A DNA stretch of 64,000 nt from Ecdyonurus torrentis (GCA_949318235.1 OX439137.1:18334687-18398686), one strand, 5' to 3'; shown: positions 44,561-56,599, counted from the first letter of the stretch. The notes: a model not told the origin generated them from the sequence alone. Program-made: numbers and translations.

Positions 44561-45567
44561 TGCTTTTTTTTTTTTTTTTTTTTTTGCTTTTTTTGCTTTT
44601 TATTTTTATTTATTTATTTTTTAGAATTTTAGATTTTCTTTTTTCTTATAAAATGTGTGAATGTTCTTATTTTTTCTTAAACCCTTGCAAGATCTGAACA
44701 TTTCTTTTCCTTCCTATTCCAGCAGTTGTATAATTATTTTTATGGTCTACTCGTTGGCATGCTAATTGCTAATTACTTTTTTAAGTGTTATTTAAATGAA
44801 AAAAAAAGGAGTCCCAAATTGTTGTCACTTTAAAAAAAATAATATTTAATAAGAGTATTTTTGGTGTCATCATTAAGTTTAATCCTATGACTGGGTAATT
44901 AGATTTTCAAGTTTCAAGTCTCTAGCTTCATTAATGTGATTTTTATTAATTAACACATCTGCCAACAATTGGGATCTAAACACTGAGTCTGCACTATGAG
45001 GCGCAAAAAAAAAATATATATATAGAAATTTATTTAAATATTTAATTAAATAATAAAGTAAAGTTAAAAAAATGTAAATAAGTGGGAAAAATGCAACTTT
45101 GTAAACACAAATATATAAAAGAATTCATTTAATATTTTTTTATTGCAGTTTTTATTAATTATTTTATGTTATTTTCTTTTATGCACAAAACATAGCACAA
45201 ACATACAAATTTGATCAGGACATCAGGACAGTAAATTTTTTTAATACAGTGTGAATATTTTAGAGGATATATATTATCACTATTTTTTTATTATTAATTT
45301 TCATATTTACTAACAACAATTTTAAGTGTATATATATTCTCAACCATATAAATTTAAGTTAAATCAAATTTAACTTAAAATTTAAAATTTCTAGTTATTA
45401 AATTAACAACTTTAATTAAAATTTATCAAATAAATTATTAATTTAATTTTTCATGCTATATGTTGATGTTATACTAACAAAAAATGTAACTGACTGTACT
45501 GTTAAACAGTTGGGTTAAATTGAGAGGTTGTACGCCTGATTTCGCCCAAATAAGAAAGCCGTTAATT

Positions 45568-45570
<3 letters not shown>
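44561..45570. other. AT-rich, T-rich, nothing recognised
   Basis: T runs near 44565-44640, then AT-rich sequence without exon signals. Confidence 0.4.

Positions 45571-45641
<71 letters not shown>
45571..45641. repeat. (TA)n microsatellite, left flank of MITE M
   Basis: About 36 TA units running directly into the element end. Confidence 0.95.
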
Positions 45642-45647
<6 letters not shown>

Positions 45648-46916
45648 CTTCCGCGTCAAAAAAGATTATCTGCCGATTCCACAGACCCCGCGAACAGATT
45701 AACTGCGAATTCCATACTTTCCACGAGTGGAGTAACTGCAGATTCCGCCAGCGCGACCCGCAGAGCAAGTGCAAATTTTTTATTGCTCCCCAAGAGATCA
45801 TGTGCATTTAGCAAGTAGACTATCTGCATTGCTACACTTAATTTTATTTTTATTATTTTTAATTTCTTAGCATTGATTGATTATTTAATTATTAAAATTA
45901 CTACCTTAAAAAAAATATTAGTCCTATAGGATGAAAAAAAAAACTAACAATATATCTATACTTTTCTTTACCCAATTTTGTTAATAGTTAACAACTTTTT
46001 TTTTTTTAAATGCTCTATTTTGTAAATTATTTAGCTGTAATATTCTAAATTAACATTCATAACAATTTTTTAAATTATATTTCCTTGTAAAAACTTTTTT
46101 TTCTAATACTACTGTAGTACTTACTTCATAATTTTAAAGGCGAAATACAAATTATTATTATTTTTAACTTAAAAATGAAAGAGAGAACAAACTGCTTTTG
46201 AGAAAAAAAATTTTCTTTTTGAAATTATAACACTTCACGACCTAAAAATTTAATAAAATTATAACTTTTTTTCATAACATCAATACCAGCAGCCAGTAAA
46301 AAAAATTAGCAGTAAACTGCATACTACTCACAACACAGACTGAATGAAAACTGAGCTCTCTTGGTTAAACATCGGAATTTTGTTTATAGTATTGGGCAGG
46401 ATAAAGGCTATATTTTATTACGTTATTCTAATGTGGACTTTGAACCTTCAAAATGACATTCTGTAAAATTCTTGGAAATTTCTAATCTATTAAACGAAAT
46501 TTAGAAATATAAAAAATATATAATAAAAATAAACTTAGAATAATATAATTATAATTATTATCGAGTATTAACTTTTTCATTACATATTGCCATTATTTAA
46601 ATAGCTAAATGATTCAAAAGCAAAGAAAATAATATTTTATTTTGTAAAATTTTAAAATCTATTAATATATATTTTAAATACAATATTAAAAAGTCAAACA
46701 TAGCGAAAAGAAAAAGAAAATTACTATCAATAACACGGCAAGTGAACCCGTGGAAAGTGTAGATAGTCTATTCGCCAGCAATAAAAAATTTGCACTTGCT
46801 CTGCGGGTCGCGCTGGCGGAATCTGCAGTTACTCCACTCGTGGAAAGTATGGAATTCGCAGTTAATCTGTTCGCGGGGTCTGTGGAATCGGCAGATAATC
46901 TTTTTTGACGCGGAAG

Positions 46917-46922
<6 letters not shown>
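45642..46922. mobile_element. MITE family M, 1.28-kb copy with perfect 146-bp inverted ends
   Basis: 45642-45787 and 46777-46922 are exact reverse complements as far as I can read; both start 'tcgatgcttccgcgtcaaaa'. The ends are GC-rich, while the roughly 990-bp interior is AT-rich with no open frame. The element is flanked on both sides by TA repeat, consistent with insertion at TA. Identical arms mean recent insertion or arm-to-arm conversion. No transposase is encoded, so it is non-autonomous. Confidence 0.88.

Positions 46923-46956
<34 letters not shown>
46923..46956. repeat. (TA)n microsatellite, right flank of MITE M
   Basis: About 17 TA units directly after the element. Confidence 0.95.
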
Positions 46957-46961
<5 letters not shown>

Positions 46962-47335
46962 CATACAAAAAATATTCACATTTATTTTGGAATGTAGATA
47001 AATAAAATATTTTTATTAGTTGATTTCAGAATAACATGACAACATCATACATAAATGCATATAATATAAATTTGTATCATAACTTTAAAGCATAATATAT
47101 CATTATACAATTCTATAGATAAAAAAATGAATGAAAATAATACAATTATAATATCTAATTTATAGATGGTCTCTAATATTATAATAATTTAATTTTTTTA
47201 TTTTTAGTTTATAATAATTTTTTTTAGCACAAAATACTAATAATTAATGTACTTATACATATACATGGGAAACAAATTATAATATAAATGTTAAACATAT
47301 AAATCCTGAAAATTATAGCAGTCAACTATTAGCCT
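46957..47335. other. AT-rich, nothing recognised
   Basis: No exon or named repeat. Confidence 0.4.
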
Positions 47336-47432
47336 GGAACAGGTAAATTTGTAATGAACCATTTGCAATTAAATGTATTTAACCCTTGCAAAATGTATGT
47401 GAAATAAAATAATTGATTGATTGATTGATTTT
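47336..47432 (+). mobile_element. LINE-type 3' tail
   Basis: 'aacccttgcaaaatgtatgt' then 'gaaataaaataatt' and a short GATT repeat: the typical end of a non-LTR retroposon. Confidence 0.5.
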
Positions 47433-47734
47433 TTTTTTTAGAAACAATGCAATAAGAAATTTGAATAAAGTAAATTGACAAAGGCTTTAAGTTTGGTAAG
47501 TAACAATTTCAAACACACAATTTTTACGATTTGTACACCACAAGTCATTTTTACTAAATCTCATATACAAAATAGTTCAGTTCTTAGAAATCAATACAGA
47601 TATTAAGTCGATACTTACAATAAAAAAATACTTTTATTACAAATTTTTATTATTATATGTGTACACATTTATGTAATTTTAACATTATAATAAAATTGCT
47701 ATAGAAATAATATAGATAATTAGAAGTCGTGCTT

Positions 47735-47862
47735 GGAAACAATAAATTACGACTTACAAAAATTAATTAAAAATACTTAGTGAACTCAAAAATTAGAAAT
47801 TCACATATGTATCGATTCAGGACAATGTCCTCTTTTAGAATATGAAATAAAATTACCACTCA
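47735..47862. repeat. Family Q, half copy
   Basis: 'cacatatgtatcgattcagg' and 'gacaatgtcctcttttagaa' match 22395-22440. Confidence 0.75.
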
Positions 47863-47979
47863 AAAATTTTTTTGTAATGTTTCTCTTATTATATAAATGT
47901 TAATTAAAATAAATATTGCAATTTTTATTGAAAGTCTTAATTTAATGATTTTACAATATGAGGCCAACTATGATTTTAA

Positions 47980-48006
47980 ATATTTGAAAAAAAAAAAAAA
48001 AAAAAA
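47980..48006. repeat. A homopolymer
   Basis: About 20 A. Confidence 0.85.
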
Positions 48007-48019
48007 CGCATGCTATATT

Positions 48020-48240
48020 TACGGAAATAAAAAATTACATAATTTATGCTGCATATATGTCATTACACCATAAATTATGCTAAATTAGGACAGCATAAAT
48101 AATTATGCTGTACAACATAATATTTATGCATTAATTACGCATAGTTATTATGCGGTATAGAATAGATTATGCTGCATGTATTGCACAAATTGTGCTGAAA
48201 ATAAGCTAGCATAATTATTACGTAGTTATCCGTGTTGTAA
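48020..48240. repeat. AGCATAATTATGC-type repeat, near full copy
   Basis: From 'tacggaaataaaaaattaca' to 'attattacgtagttatccgt'. It contains 'attatgctgtacaacataat', the uninterrupted form of the site occupied at 20571-20694. The edges 'acggaaataa' and 'ttatccgt' are inverted. Confidence 0.75.
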
Positions 48241-48305
48241 CACTATAATAGATCTTATCAAATAAATACTTTATACAAATTGACCACTTGCAATCAAATG
48301 TTTTT

Positions 48306-48430
48306 AATGGAGGTTATCGGTTTTAAAAAATGCTTAAAAATGACTATGGCTTAAAACACGTAAAAGTATATTATCTAGTATTTCTCATTTAAATTTCTCC
48401 AAAATCGTTTGAGTAGTTTTCTCAAAAATC

Positions 48431-48471
<41 letters not shown>

Positions 48472-48557
48472 GTCTTCCCCATAAGTGTAATGTTAAATTA
48501 AAGGACCCTTCTTAGCTTTCCCCGCGTCTCCCCGCGCGCTAAACCGATAACCTCCAT
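48306..48557. mobile_element. Family S MITE, complete copy
   Basis: Ends 'atggaggttatcggttt' and 'aaaccgataacctccat' are 17-bp perfect inverted repeats. The interior has an A tract of about 38 (48433-48470) and matches 39300-39480 and 18606-19035. It lies 110 bp past the gene A stop codon. Confidence 0.82.
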
Positions 48558-48665
48558 TGTTGGAATAAGTAACAACGATTTTTCCATAAGAAATGCATTA
48601 AGAATATTTCAGAATATTTTAAAAAGTTCGTAAATTGCAAGTGTCCATTCTAATAAAATATAAAT

Positions 48666-49225
48666 CTACTTCTCGTCCCCCAAAGAAATCTTTGCCTTCC
48701 TGATCTTACTATCAAGTCCTGCATTTTCCTGTCTCAGTCCCTTCAGTTCTCTTTGCAACTTTTCCATTTCCTTGTCTTGAAAACTTTTTGCTGCTTCTAG
48801 ATTTTTAACTTTAATGTGCAAAGTCTTAAGATGCATGGACAAATCTGTCCAATTTGAGACTCCAAACTTTGCAAATAAGTTATTATGCAATTTATCATTT
48901 TCCACTTTCAATGTCTCAAATAAGTTTTCCCGTTTCTTCAGCTCCTTTAAGACATTTTGCATAGCAGAAACTGACTCTTTAACATCAGTTTCTGCAGCTA
49001 AAGTTGAAGTTATAGATTTAAAATTAGTTACAAAAGTAGTTTTTAATTTTCTCAAACTTGTCTTGTGGTTTGCAGTCTCGTTGTTTTTAGCTTTTCTGAT
49101 GGTTTGTAACGAACATTTTAATTTCAAATTTGTGTCTTTAATCTGAGATATCTCTTCTTGAAGACAGAGGCAGTTTAGGCAGTTTTCATCGCGGTCAACT
49201 TCCGAGACAGAACCATTTTTGTCAC
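48666..49225 (-). CDS. Gene A, exon 5: C-terminal coiled coil
   Basis: Terminal exon of 560 bp ending in TAG (48666-48668). The acceptor TTTTCCAG has its AG at 49226-49227. Two bases complete the Gly codon begun by exon 4. It opens with a short Cys cluster (ENCLNCLCLQEE), then a Lys-rich linker, then coiled coil over about residues 265-370 (LKKRENLFETLKVENDKLHN, LEAAKSFQDKEMEKLQREL, LRQENAGLDSK). The final block parallels gene B (LEQENEALRTK). The whole gene predicts 378 residues. A dimerising nuclear protein is inferred from the coil and the basic exons; the true function is unknown. Confidence 0.8.
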
Positions 49226-49318
49226 CTGGAAAATAAAAATTATTCTTAATATTTTATTTTCATATAGATAAAATTGCATCCATTATTAATGAAAATAATA
49301 AATTTTATTAATTACAAT

Positions 49319-49354
<36 letters not shown>

Positions 49355-49769
49355 AAAATAACAAAAATGAAAAAACAACAACTAGTTTTAACTTTATTAG
49401 TTAAATATATAAATTGCAAGTATTATTGCAATTCATTACAAGTAGTGATTTCAGTTTGGTCAAGAAATATGAAAATCGTTAATTATTTTTTTTCGATTTT
49501 TCAGTAGGAAATTTTGAATTCGATTTCCGGTTTCTCAAAATTTCCGAAACCGATGAATCACGTAAATTTTAAACTGGTTTCCAATAAACAGGATATTTTC
49601 CACAGCTATATTTCTGACCATGCTTGCATCAGATCACGTGGATTCAATGATGTTTACATGTTAACTTTCATTAGTTTGAAAGTGGAGAGTGGACTTAAAC
49701 TGCAAGTGATGTGGTTATATCTCACCGTGGTGCAGCAGGTAAATGACTGGGTTAAATATGTATACATAC
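49226..49769. other. Gene A intron 4
   Basis: AT-rich with a T run (49325-49353). + strand frames here show no domain. Confidence 0.6.
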
Positions 49770-49866
49770 CATGCGAGTGAGTAGTGAGGTAGGACGTGAC
49801 GTCACTAGCGGGGCTGGAAGTGACGTCATTAGTCACGTGATTCTGATGCTCCAGTAAACCACTGGA
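49770..49866 (-). CDS. Gene A, exon 4
   Basis: 97 bp. The acceptor CAG has its AG at 49867-49868; the donor GTATGT is at 49764-49769. It enters in phase 0 and leaves one base. The peptide SSGLLEHQNHVTNDVTSSPA continues SDVTSYLTTHSH. The DVTS motif occurs twice, each time from a GACGTCA codon run, as in gene B exon 4. Ser/Thr-rich, no domain recognised. Confidence 0.72.
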
Positions 49867-49870
49867 CTGT

Positions 49871-50147
49871 TATGACATTCAAAATCAATGTTAGTCAGAT
49901 ATTAAAACGTATTGCTGGTAACAGTTGGCAATTTAAAACAGGTCGAGCAAAAAAAAATTCAATTAAAACATTTCTTTTATTTCTTTATTTCTTTATTATT
50001 ATTATTTAATTTTTTTACGATCAATCTGGATTTCTAGCTTTTATCTCAAAGAACTAGATTGAATTTAGCTCAGGAAAGACTCGTCAAAAAACACGATTAA
50101 AAAAACAAGTTAAAAAAAAATAAAAATTAAGCAAAGGTAATACTTAC
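49871..50147. other. Gene A intron 3
   Basis: AT-rich, nothing recognised. Confidence 0.6.
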
Positions 50148-50269
50148 ACTTGTCGCAGTGTAAACAGCGGCAGGAGCTTGAACTCTGTTCCTTCTCTTGA
50201 CGATTCTCTTGCTCTTTCGACCTACTGCACCTTGGTCAGCTCTAACCTCAGTGTCTCCAGCTGCTGGAG
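50148..50269 (-). CDS. Gene A, exon 3: basic segment
   Basis: 122 bp. Acceptor GTCCTCAG (AG at 50270-50271), donor GTAAGT (50142-50147). It enters after one split base and ends in phase 0, exactly like gene B exon 3. The peptide contains GRKSKRIVKRRNRVQAP, a dense basic cluster fitting a nuclear localisation signal or nucleic-acid contact. It aligns with KDKKIKGRTGARVPQ of gene B. Another AG 19 bases upstream gives a stop in frame, so this acceptor was chosen by reading phase. Confidence 0.7.
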
Positions 50270-50354
50270 CTGAGGACATAGGCAGTATACTGAGCAGGTC
50301 AAATATAGAGTTTATGTTATAGAGTTCAATATATTTATCTAAAACTGATAAATA

Positions 50355-50357
<3 letters not shown>

Positions 50358-50430
<73 letters not shown>
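50358..50430. repeat. (TA)n microsatellite in gene A intron 2
   Basis: About 36 TA units. Confidence 0.96.
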
Positions 50431-50434
<4 letters not shown>

Positions 50435-50519
50435 AGCTTGTTTTTTATTCGTTGTATAATTAAACAGTAAATAAATAAATCATAAAACCAATTGTAGTTT
50501 TTTTAAATTAAACAATTAC

Positions 50520-50632
50520 TGAATGAATGAATGAATGAATGAATGAATGAATGAATGAATGAATGAATGAATGAATGAATGAATGAATGAATGAATGAAT
50601 GAATGAATGAATGAATGAATGAATGAATGAAT
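50520..50632. repeat. (GAAT)n microsatellite in gene A intron 2
   Basis: About 28 GAAT units. Confidence 0.97.
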
Positions 50633-50696
50633 ATTCAATTCATGTACCAATTCATAGTAAATCAAATAATGCAGTAATAGCTTGTACTGTACTCAC

Positions 50697-50952
50697 ATTT
50701 CCCCCACACATCGTTGATGTTGTTAGAAGTCCCAGGTTGCTCACAGGTTGGTTCAGCCTGTTTGCTCAGGACGGCGTTCGCCTGCTTCCTAGCCTCAATA
50801 TCTTGCATCAAGTTGGTCACAAACAGATCTTCCTCGGTGACTCGTGAACTCTTAGCCACCACTTCCTCCTCTATGTCGTCATCACACTGGACAGTCGGGG
50901 TCTGCTCGCGGGACATCTCACTTGACGTGGACATGGGATCATCACATATGAC
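50697..50952 (-). CDS. Gene A, exon 2: acidic segment
   Basis: 256 bp. Acceptor GTAGCAG (AG at 50953-50954), donor GTGAGT (50691-50696). It enters in phase 0 and leaves one base. The peptide is acidic (QCDDDIEEEVV, VTEEDLFVTNLMQDIEARKQ) and ends AEPTCEQPGTSNNINDVW. The EPTCEQ motif also occurs in gene C exon 3 (EEPTCEQINPADVV), which ties A and C to one family. The helix EEDLFVTNLMQDIEARKQ resembles the gene D exon. Confidence 0.78.
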
Positions 50953-51166
50953 CTGCTACATACGACAAACGTAATATTGCGGTGAAACCACACATTGGGT
51001 TTGCTTACTTTCACGTAAACCCTGTTCTCTTGCACCAAAATATGCGCATTCCATTTGAATAACCATAGGCGATCGTCATTTTTGGTGTAGAGAACAGGGT
51101 TTACGAACAGCATTATTAAAACATGATTCTACAAAAAAAAAATTAATAAGTAAATAAAATAAAAAA

Positions 51167-51225
<59 letters not shown>

Positions 51226-51226
51226 A
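51167..51226. repeat. (AAAT)n microsatellite in gene A intron 1
   Basis: About 15 AAAT units. Confidence 0.95.
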
Positions 51227-51279
51227 AAATGGTACTCTATACAATGTTAAGGGATATCAAATTAAAGGTCCATGTTTTT

Positions 51280-51508
51280 CCGTATACATGTAAATAATAA
51301 ATTACGTAATCTCTGCTGCATTTATGCCATTCTAGCAATATTAATGCTAATTTAGAACAACATAATTAATTATGCTGTACAACATAATATTTTTGCTATG
51401 CAACATATTTATTATGCAATACAGCATACTTAGAGTATGCTGTATTGAACAAACTGGGCTAAAAATGAGTTAGCATAATTATTACATATTTTTAACCGTG
51501 TATACATC
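51280..51508. repeat. AGCATAATTATGC-type repeat, near full copy
   Basis: From 'tttccgtatacatgtaaata' to 'tacatatttttaaccgtgta'. The ends are inverted relative to each other and the core contains 'attatgctgtacaacataat'. It lies in gene A intron 1. Confidence 0.75.
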
Positions 51509-51575
51509 TGGTTAGTAACACGCTAACACAAGTAACAACTATTGTTTTATAAGACATAAGTACAATAGAACTTAC

Positions 51576-51685
51576 TGGTGGCACTTCTTCAGTGGCTTGA
51601 AGAGTTTCAGCAGTAGAAGCAACAACAGTAGGTTCTCTGGTCCTTTTAACCCGCTTTCCTCTCCTGGCAGTGTACATCGTCCAAT
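51576..51685 (-). CDS. Gene A, first coding exon (or second, if an upstream exon is coding)
   Basis: 110 bp. Acceptor TGATTCAG (AG at 51686-51687), donor GTAAGT (51570-51575), ending in phase 0. ATG at 51675-51677 lies eight bases inside the exon and gives MYTARRGKRVKRTREPTVV, a basic nuclear-signal-like start. The frame is also open upstream of the ATG (NWT if joined to a phase-1 donor). The exon could therefore be preceded by a coding exon such as the candidate at 52484-52769. Used as start here, the gene predicts 378 residues. Confidence 0.65.
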
Positions 51686-51840
51686 CTGAATCAAATACAA
51701 AGTATCGTCATTTAATATTATTATCTACGTGTTATAGCATTAACTGATGTTAACTTATTTAAAATATATATTTTCAAAATTTTATGAAATTCTCAAAATC
51801 TGTATTTTCTTCATTTTTCAAGTATATATATTTTTTACTT

Positions 51841-51907
51841 CTCTCTCTCTCTCTCTCTAAACCACATTTATATACATTCATTTATATTCGCTCTTCATGG
51901 CTACTCC

Positions 51908-51967
<60 letters not shown>
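51841..51967. repeat. (TC)n microsatellites
   Basis: Two TC runs (51841-51858 and 51911-51967). Confidence 0.95.
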
Positions 51968-51968
<1 letters not shown>

Positions 51969-52109
51969 ACTCTCATTTTAAAAGCAATTAAAATCTATAT
52001 AACATTTACCCATTGGTTTCTCTCGCTTTTTTTTATTTACTCGTATTTGTTTTAAATGTATAATATACATATATAATGTATGATAACAAATTGTGTATAG
52101 TGTGTATGC

Positions 52110-52405
52110 ATTCATGTTAAAGTCGACGCCATGCTGGATAACTCAATAACATTGGTGGTATAGGAAAATAATTTTTTTTTCCAGTTTAAAACCACTACGC
52201 AATATGTTTGAGAGCCTTGATGTTGTAAATATGTTGAATTAATATCTCAAGTATGTGACAAAAAAAAAATAAAAAATAACCGATTTCCCAAAGAAAATTG
52301 TCTTAAATGAAGTTTGTCCTATGCTGAGCAATGTTATTCACTACTCCAGTATGACCTCCAAGCGCAATAAATATGACGTCATCTACATACACCCTATATA
52401 TTGCG
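52110..52405. repeat. Family Z repeat, copy 2
   Basis: 'gttaaagtcgacgccatgct' to 'aatatgacgtcatctacata...caccctata', matching 15812-16112 nearly throughout. Confidence 0.8.
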
Positions 52406-52483
52406 ACATTACGGTATAATTGTTGTTACTATATCATATTGCAATAAAATATTTGTTGAGATGATATTATAATATTTGCATAC

Positions 52484-52769
52484 TGCACTGCCCAGCCTTG
52501 CATATTATATTACTAAGTACGTTTATGTTATCTCTCTCAAGTGCAGGATGCCGAGTGTTAAGTTGCTCTACAAATTTAACACCACGAGTGTGTGTGTTTA
52601 CTGCCGTTCTCGCTAAAATAATTGGAGACTGAGATAATAATTTATCTTTCATATTTGAAACTTGAATCATTCCTGTGCCGCAAGATAGACATAACTTCAC
52701 AACATAGGAGAATTTACTATCGGCATGTTTCAGCTTAGGTGACAATAACATTAACTCTTTATCAAATGT
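52484..52769 (-). CDS. Candidate upstream coding exon of gene A
   Basis: An open frame of about 95 codons follows an acceptor (ATAATGCAG) at 52770-52771 and reaches a moderate donor (GTATGC, 52478-52483), leaving one base. That base plus the first two of the exon at 51685 would make an Asn codon, so the phases agree. The peptide ([35 protein letters not shown]) looks protein-like and base composition is more balanced than the surroundings. Alternatively it is an isolated transposon remnant, since a family Z repeat adjoins it. No domain recognised. Confidence 0.35.
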
Positions 52770-52854
52770 CTGCATTATAAGTGAATGTCAGTAACTCACT
52801 AAGGTTTAGCCAAAGCAAAGGAAAGCAAAAAAAAAAATAAAGAAAGAAAGAGAG

Positions 52855-53168
<314 letters not shown>

Positions 53169-53317
53169 GCAGGAAAAGAAAAGAAAAGAAAAGAAAAGAA
53201 GAAAGAAAAAAAGAAAAAAAAAGAAAAATAATAATAAAAAGAAAAAAAAAAGAAAAAAAAAAAAAGAAAGAAAATTATCATTTAGTATATATATAAATAA
53301 TAATATTGCGAGAAAAT

Positions 53318-53428
53318 AGCTCCATAAGAAAGCATGTTAAATGTAGACAGGAACACAAAGTCGTCTGCTAACACTTTGTTAGTATTGTTGAGTTGAGCTG
53401 TCAGTTTATTTTATCACTAAACCGTCAT
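53318..53428. repeat. Family V, single arm
   Basis: 'ccataagaaagcatgttaaa' and 'gtagacaggaacacaaagtc' match 23503-23600. Confidence 0.8.
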
Positions 53429-53454
53429 ATAAACCAAAATTATAATTATAGAAA

Positions 53455-53700
53455 ATTTATAAATAAATAAACGTCTTTATTTATGGCGAGGATAGGACAT
53501 AAATGTCCTTTCTTACTCCTGACCATGAAAAGCATACATTGGATTACAAATAATGCAACATTAAATGAAAACATAATTGAGTGCATGAAAAGTGAATAAA
53601 AAATGTCAGTGGTTATTTCAAAGATTACCACTGACTTAATAAACCACTGACTGAATAAAAAAAATATATACAATTATCAAATTTAAATATAAGTAAAATA
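53455..53700 (-). mobile_element. LINE-type 3' end
   Basis: On the minus strand, 'gaaaggacatttatgtcc', 'ccataaataaagacg' and a TTTA-type tail mark a non-LTR retroposon 3' end. No polymerase coding seen. Confidence 0.5.
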
Positions 53701-54380
53701 ATTATTATTATTATAGTGAAAAAAAAAAAAAAAAAAAAGAAGTATAAATATAAAAAGTGGTGTTATGACTCTTGCAGGTGGTTTGTGTTAGGTATTTGAA
53801 TGATTACTAATTAAAAAAAATGGGGGCTAAGGTTCAACGTCTTTAATGTGTTAAATACACAGGACGAACATAGGGGGGCTAACTTTAACACTGGTCCAAA
53901 GTAAAAAAAGGGTGAGCCAAGTTCTTGTGTAAAATACAAAAAAATACATTAGGTATTGCACAATGACTTCACGATTATGATTCATAGTAGTTCGCACAAC
54001 ATTTACATATTAGTAAATGGTGTTCTACCATCTTATGGACCAAGGATATAAAAGCAATAGGCTTCTTGGTCACGAAGAATGGATCTAGGAATAGCTCTAC
54101 ATCTTAACAGTTATATAACGTATGTTATATTGTACCAAGATCTCGGGTTTACTGGCTGCTTAACCTTCCTCACATTTCTGTATTCACAAACTTTTTTACA
54201 TATTGCGGCATAATTTACTTTTACTTTGATGCATCATAAATCATAATATTGATTGGAGCTATAGCAACTTCAGTAGCCATAGTTTTATAATGTACATATG
54301 ACACGATTTTTTATCGATTTTTATTGATTTCAAGCAGAAAAAAAAACGATAAGTTAGTTCTATAATTTTGTTTTTGTTTG
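53701..54380. other. No supported gene
   Basis: A run near 53720-53737, then AT-rich with a few GC-balanced patches. No exon. Confidence 0.4.
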
Positions 54381-54383
54381 TTT

Positions 54384-54773
54384 TGCTTGCCATATTGTGT
54401 TATCGTGCTATACACCAATCCCAGTCCCTGTCAAGACATTGTCTTATCGACAGGTAAGGACTTTACAATTAATGGAAAAGCACACACGGGCCGGCCACGG
54501 CCTAACTTGTAAGTACACAGCCCGACATTCGCCATGACAGCCTAGAGAAATCGTGGAAACATCTAGGCAGGCTGGTCGGTGCAATCACATCAATCATGCA
54601 CCTCCCGAATACTGTGCGTCGTCATATATGGAATGCATGTAAACATGCATCGTGCAACGTGTTGTGCTGTCACACTTTACGTACGCACCCAGCAGTGGCT
54701 CGAACCTATACTCGGTAAGGAGTAAAGAGTTGCGAGTCAGCTGCCTTCACCATTCGGCCATACCAGCTCGGTA
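54384..54773 (-). mobile_element. tRNA-derived SINE, copy 2
   Basis: Reverse complement of 1612-2023 over its whole length. The A and B box ends lie at the right, at 54700-54765. The A tail is poor (T-rich 'gtttttgtttgttttg' on the + strand). A small change in the A box ('cattcggccata') distinguishes it from copy 1. Confidence 0.82.
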
Positions 54774-55325
54774 TTCAACATTTATTTTTTATAAAATTTT
54801 AACATTCGTTAAAAATAGTTATGAAAGTATGAACAATCATCTTAAAAAACTTTGGATGTATCTAACAAATTTATCATAAAAAAGTCTAAATACGAACTTT
54901 TTAGCTATTACGTGGTTAGTAAATCCCCCCCCCCCCCCCCCGCTTGTTCCTCATTTGTAACTTATTTATTTTTCTCGGAACAGTTTTGATTATTTTTAGT
55001 ATTTATATTTCGGGCACTTTGTAATTCAGTTACTCAAAATAAATGTGTTATTTTTAAAGTCAATAACATCCTATTACATCATAAAGTAAAAATAAAAATA
55101 TATAAAAACTTACAAAATAGCCCGACAATAACATAAAAACAACTTAATTATGTTTTTAACGACTGTTTCCGTGGTTTACTTTTTATTATAGTTTCTAAAT
55201 ACTTTTGTGCTATTTGGAGGTCACTGTGATATTATTTACTTAAAGTCTGAATGAGAGTTATGTTAATTATTGTCGGAATATGAAGTATAAACATAATGTA
55301 ACATTTATTTTAATTAGTTTTTTTC
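54774..55325. other. AT-rich, nothing recognised
   Basis: Contains a C run (54927-54942). No exon. Confidence 0.4.
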
Positions 55326-55371
55326 TATCTCTCTCTTTCTCACACATGTGTGCATAAACACTTGCATACTT

Positions 55372-55426
<55 letters not shown>

Positions 55427-55770
55427 TACGTTCTTTTCTCTCTCTTTCATATTTTTCTCTCTCTACGCTCTCCATCTCTTCTCTACCATCTATCTCTCTA
55501 TTATATTAGTCTCTTTACGTTCTCCATCTCTTCTATCTTAACTCTCCCTGTCTCTCTCTCTCTCTATCTCTGTCTCTTTCTCTCTCTCTGTCTCTCTCTC
55601 TCTCTCTGTCTGTCTCTGTCTCTATCTCGAATCAATGAATCGCTCTCTCGTCCCTTTCTCTCTCTCTCTCCCGCATAAACTCTCTCTCTCTCTCTCTTTC
55701 TCTCTGTCACACACACATAAACTAACTCGCTGCTGTCTCTCCGTCTCTCACACAAACACACAACAATCTT
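55326..55770. repeat. TC-rich microsatellite block
   Basis: Repeated TC runs with imperfect CTCTGTCTC and CTTT interruptions. Frames through it are artefacts. Confidence 0.9.
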
Positions 55771-55984
55771 TCTTTCATTCATTAATTTCTATTTTTAAAT
55801 TCGAATTCAACAATGAATTTTCTTCAACAACAACAAAAAAGCAATAAAATAAAACTATAAAATAAATAACAAAGGAAATTACAAATTAAAATATTTAATT
55901 AATATTTAATTTACGTATATTACTAACATATTTATATTTTTATATTATATTTTGTATTTAATGTATTTTTTATAAATCAGTGTT
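55771..55984. other. AT-rich, nothing recognised
   Basis: No feature. Confidence 0.4.
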
Positions 55985-56590
55985 GGCATTCATATAAAAG
56001 TGTACCCCATATGTGAGTACTCAATAACATGGGCCGGTATAGGAAAAATACACATTTTAGCTTGTTCTGTAAAGTAAATTGAATCTCAACAACAGTGATT
56101 GGGTGACCAACAAAATACGACACATTCATTGGTTGATCTTGTTTTTTGAGCTAACAAAATTGACAAAAATTGAGTCACATGAAGAGCATGGAACTTTTTT
56201 GTGTGGAGTTTCTTTCATTCTTATCAAGTTCAAAGTTCTAAACGAAGAAATAACAATGATCGACCATATGTATAAACGTAGTAAACAAGTAACGAAGTCA
56301 TAATCAGCTGTTATAACAAAGGAACATATCGACACAAAAGTTGCGCCGGAAGTCTGACTTTGCAGAACGAGCTTGTTAGTTAAAAATAGAAATAGTTTTA
56401 GGAGCATTTGTGTTGTTGACTTGTTGAATTAGATTTTCAATTATGCACTGCGAGAAAAAAAATATTTTAAAGAAAAAAAAAAGCTATAAGCAACGTTTAT
56501 CCTATGCTAAGCAATGTTAATTATTGCTCCAGTATGGCGTCCAAGCGCATTCAGTATGACGTCATGCGCATAATACCCTAATATAATTAT
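55985..56590. repeat. Family Z repeat, diverged and expanded copy
   Basis: Left part 'gagtactcaataacatggg', right part 'aatgttaattattgctccag ... gtatgacgtcatgcgcataa'. The middle (about 56090-56420) is extra sequence not in the other copies and may be a nested insertion. Confidence 0.6.
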
Positions 56591-56599
56591 TACTTATAT

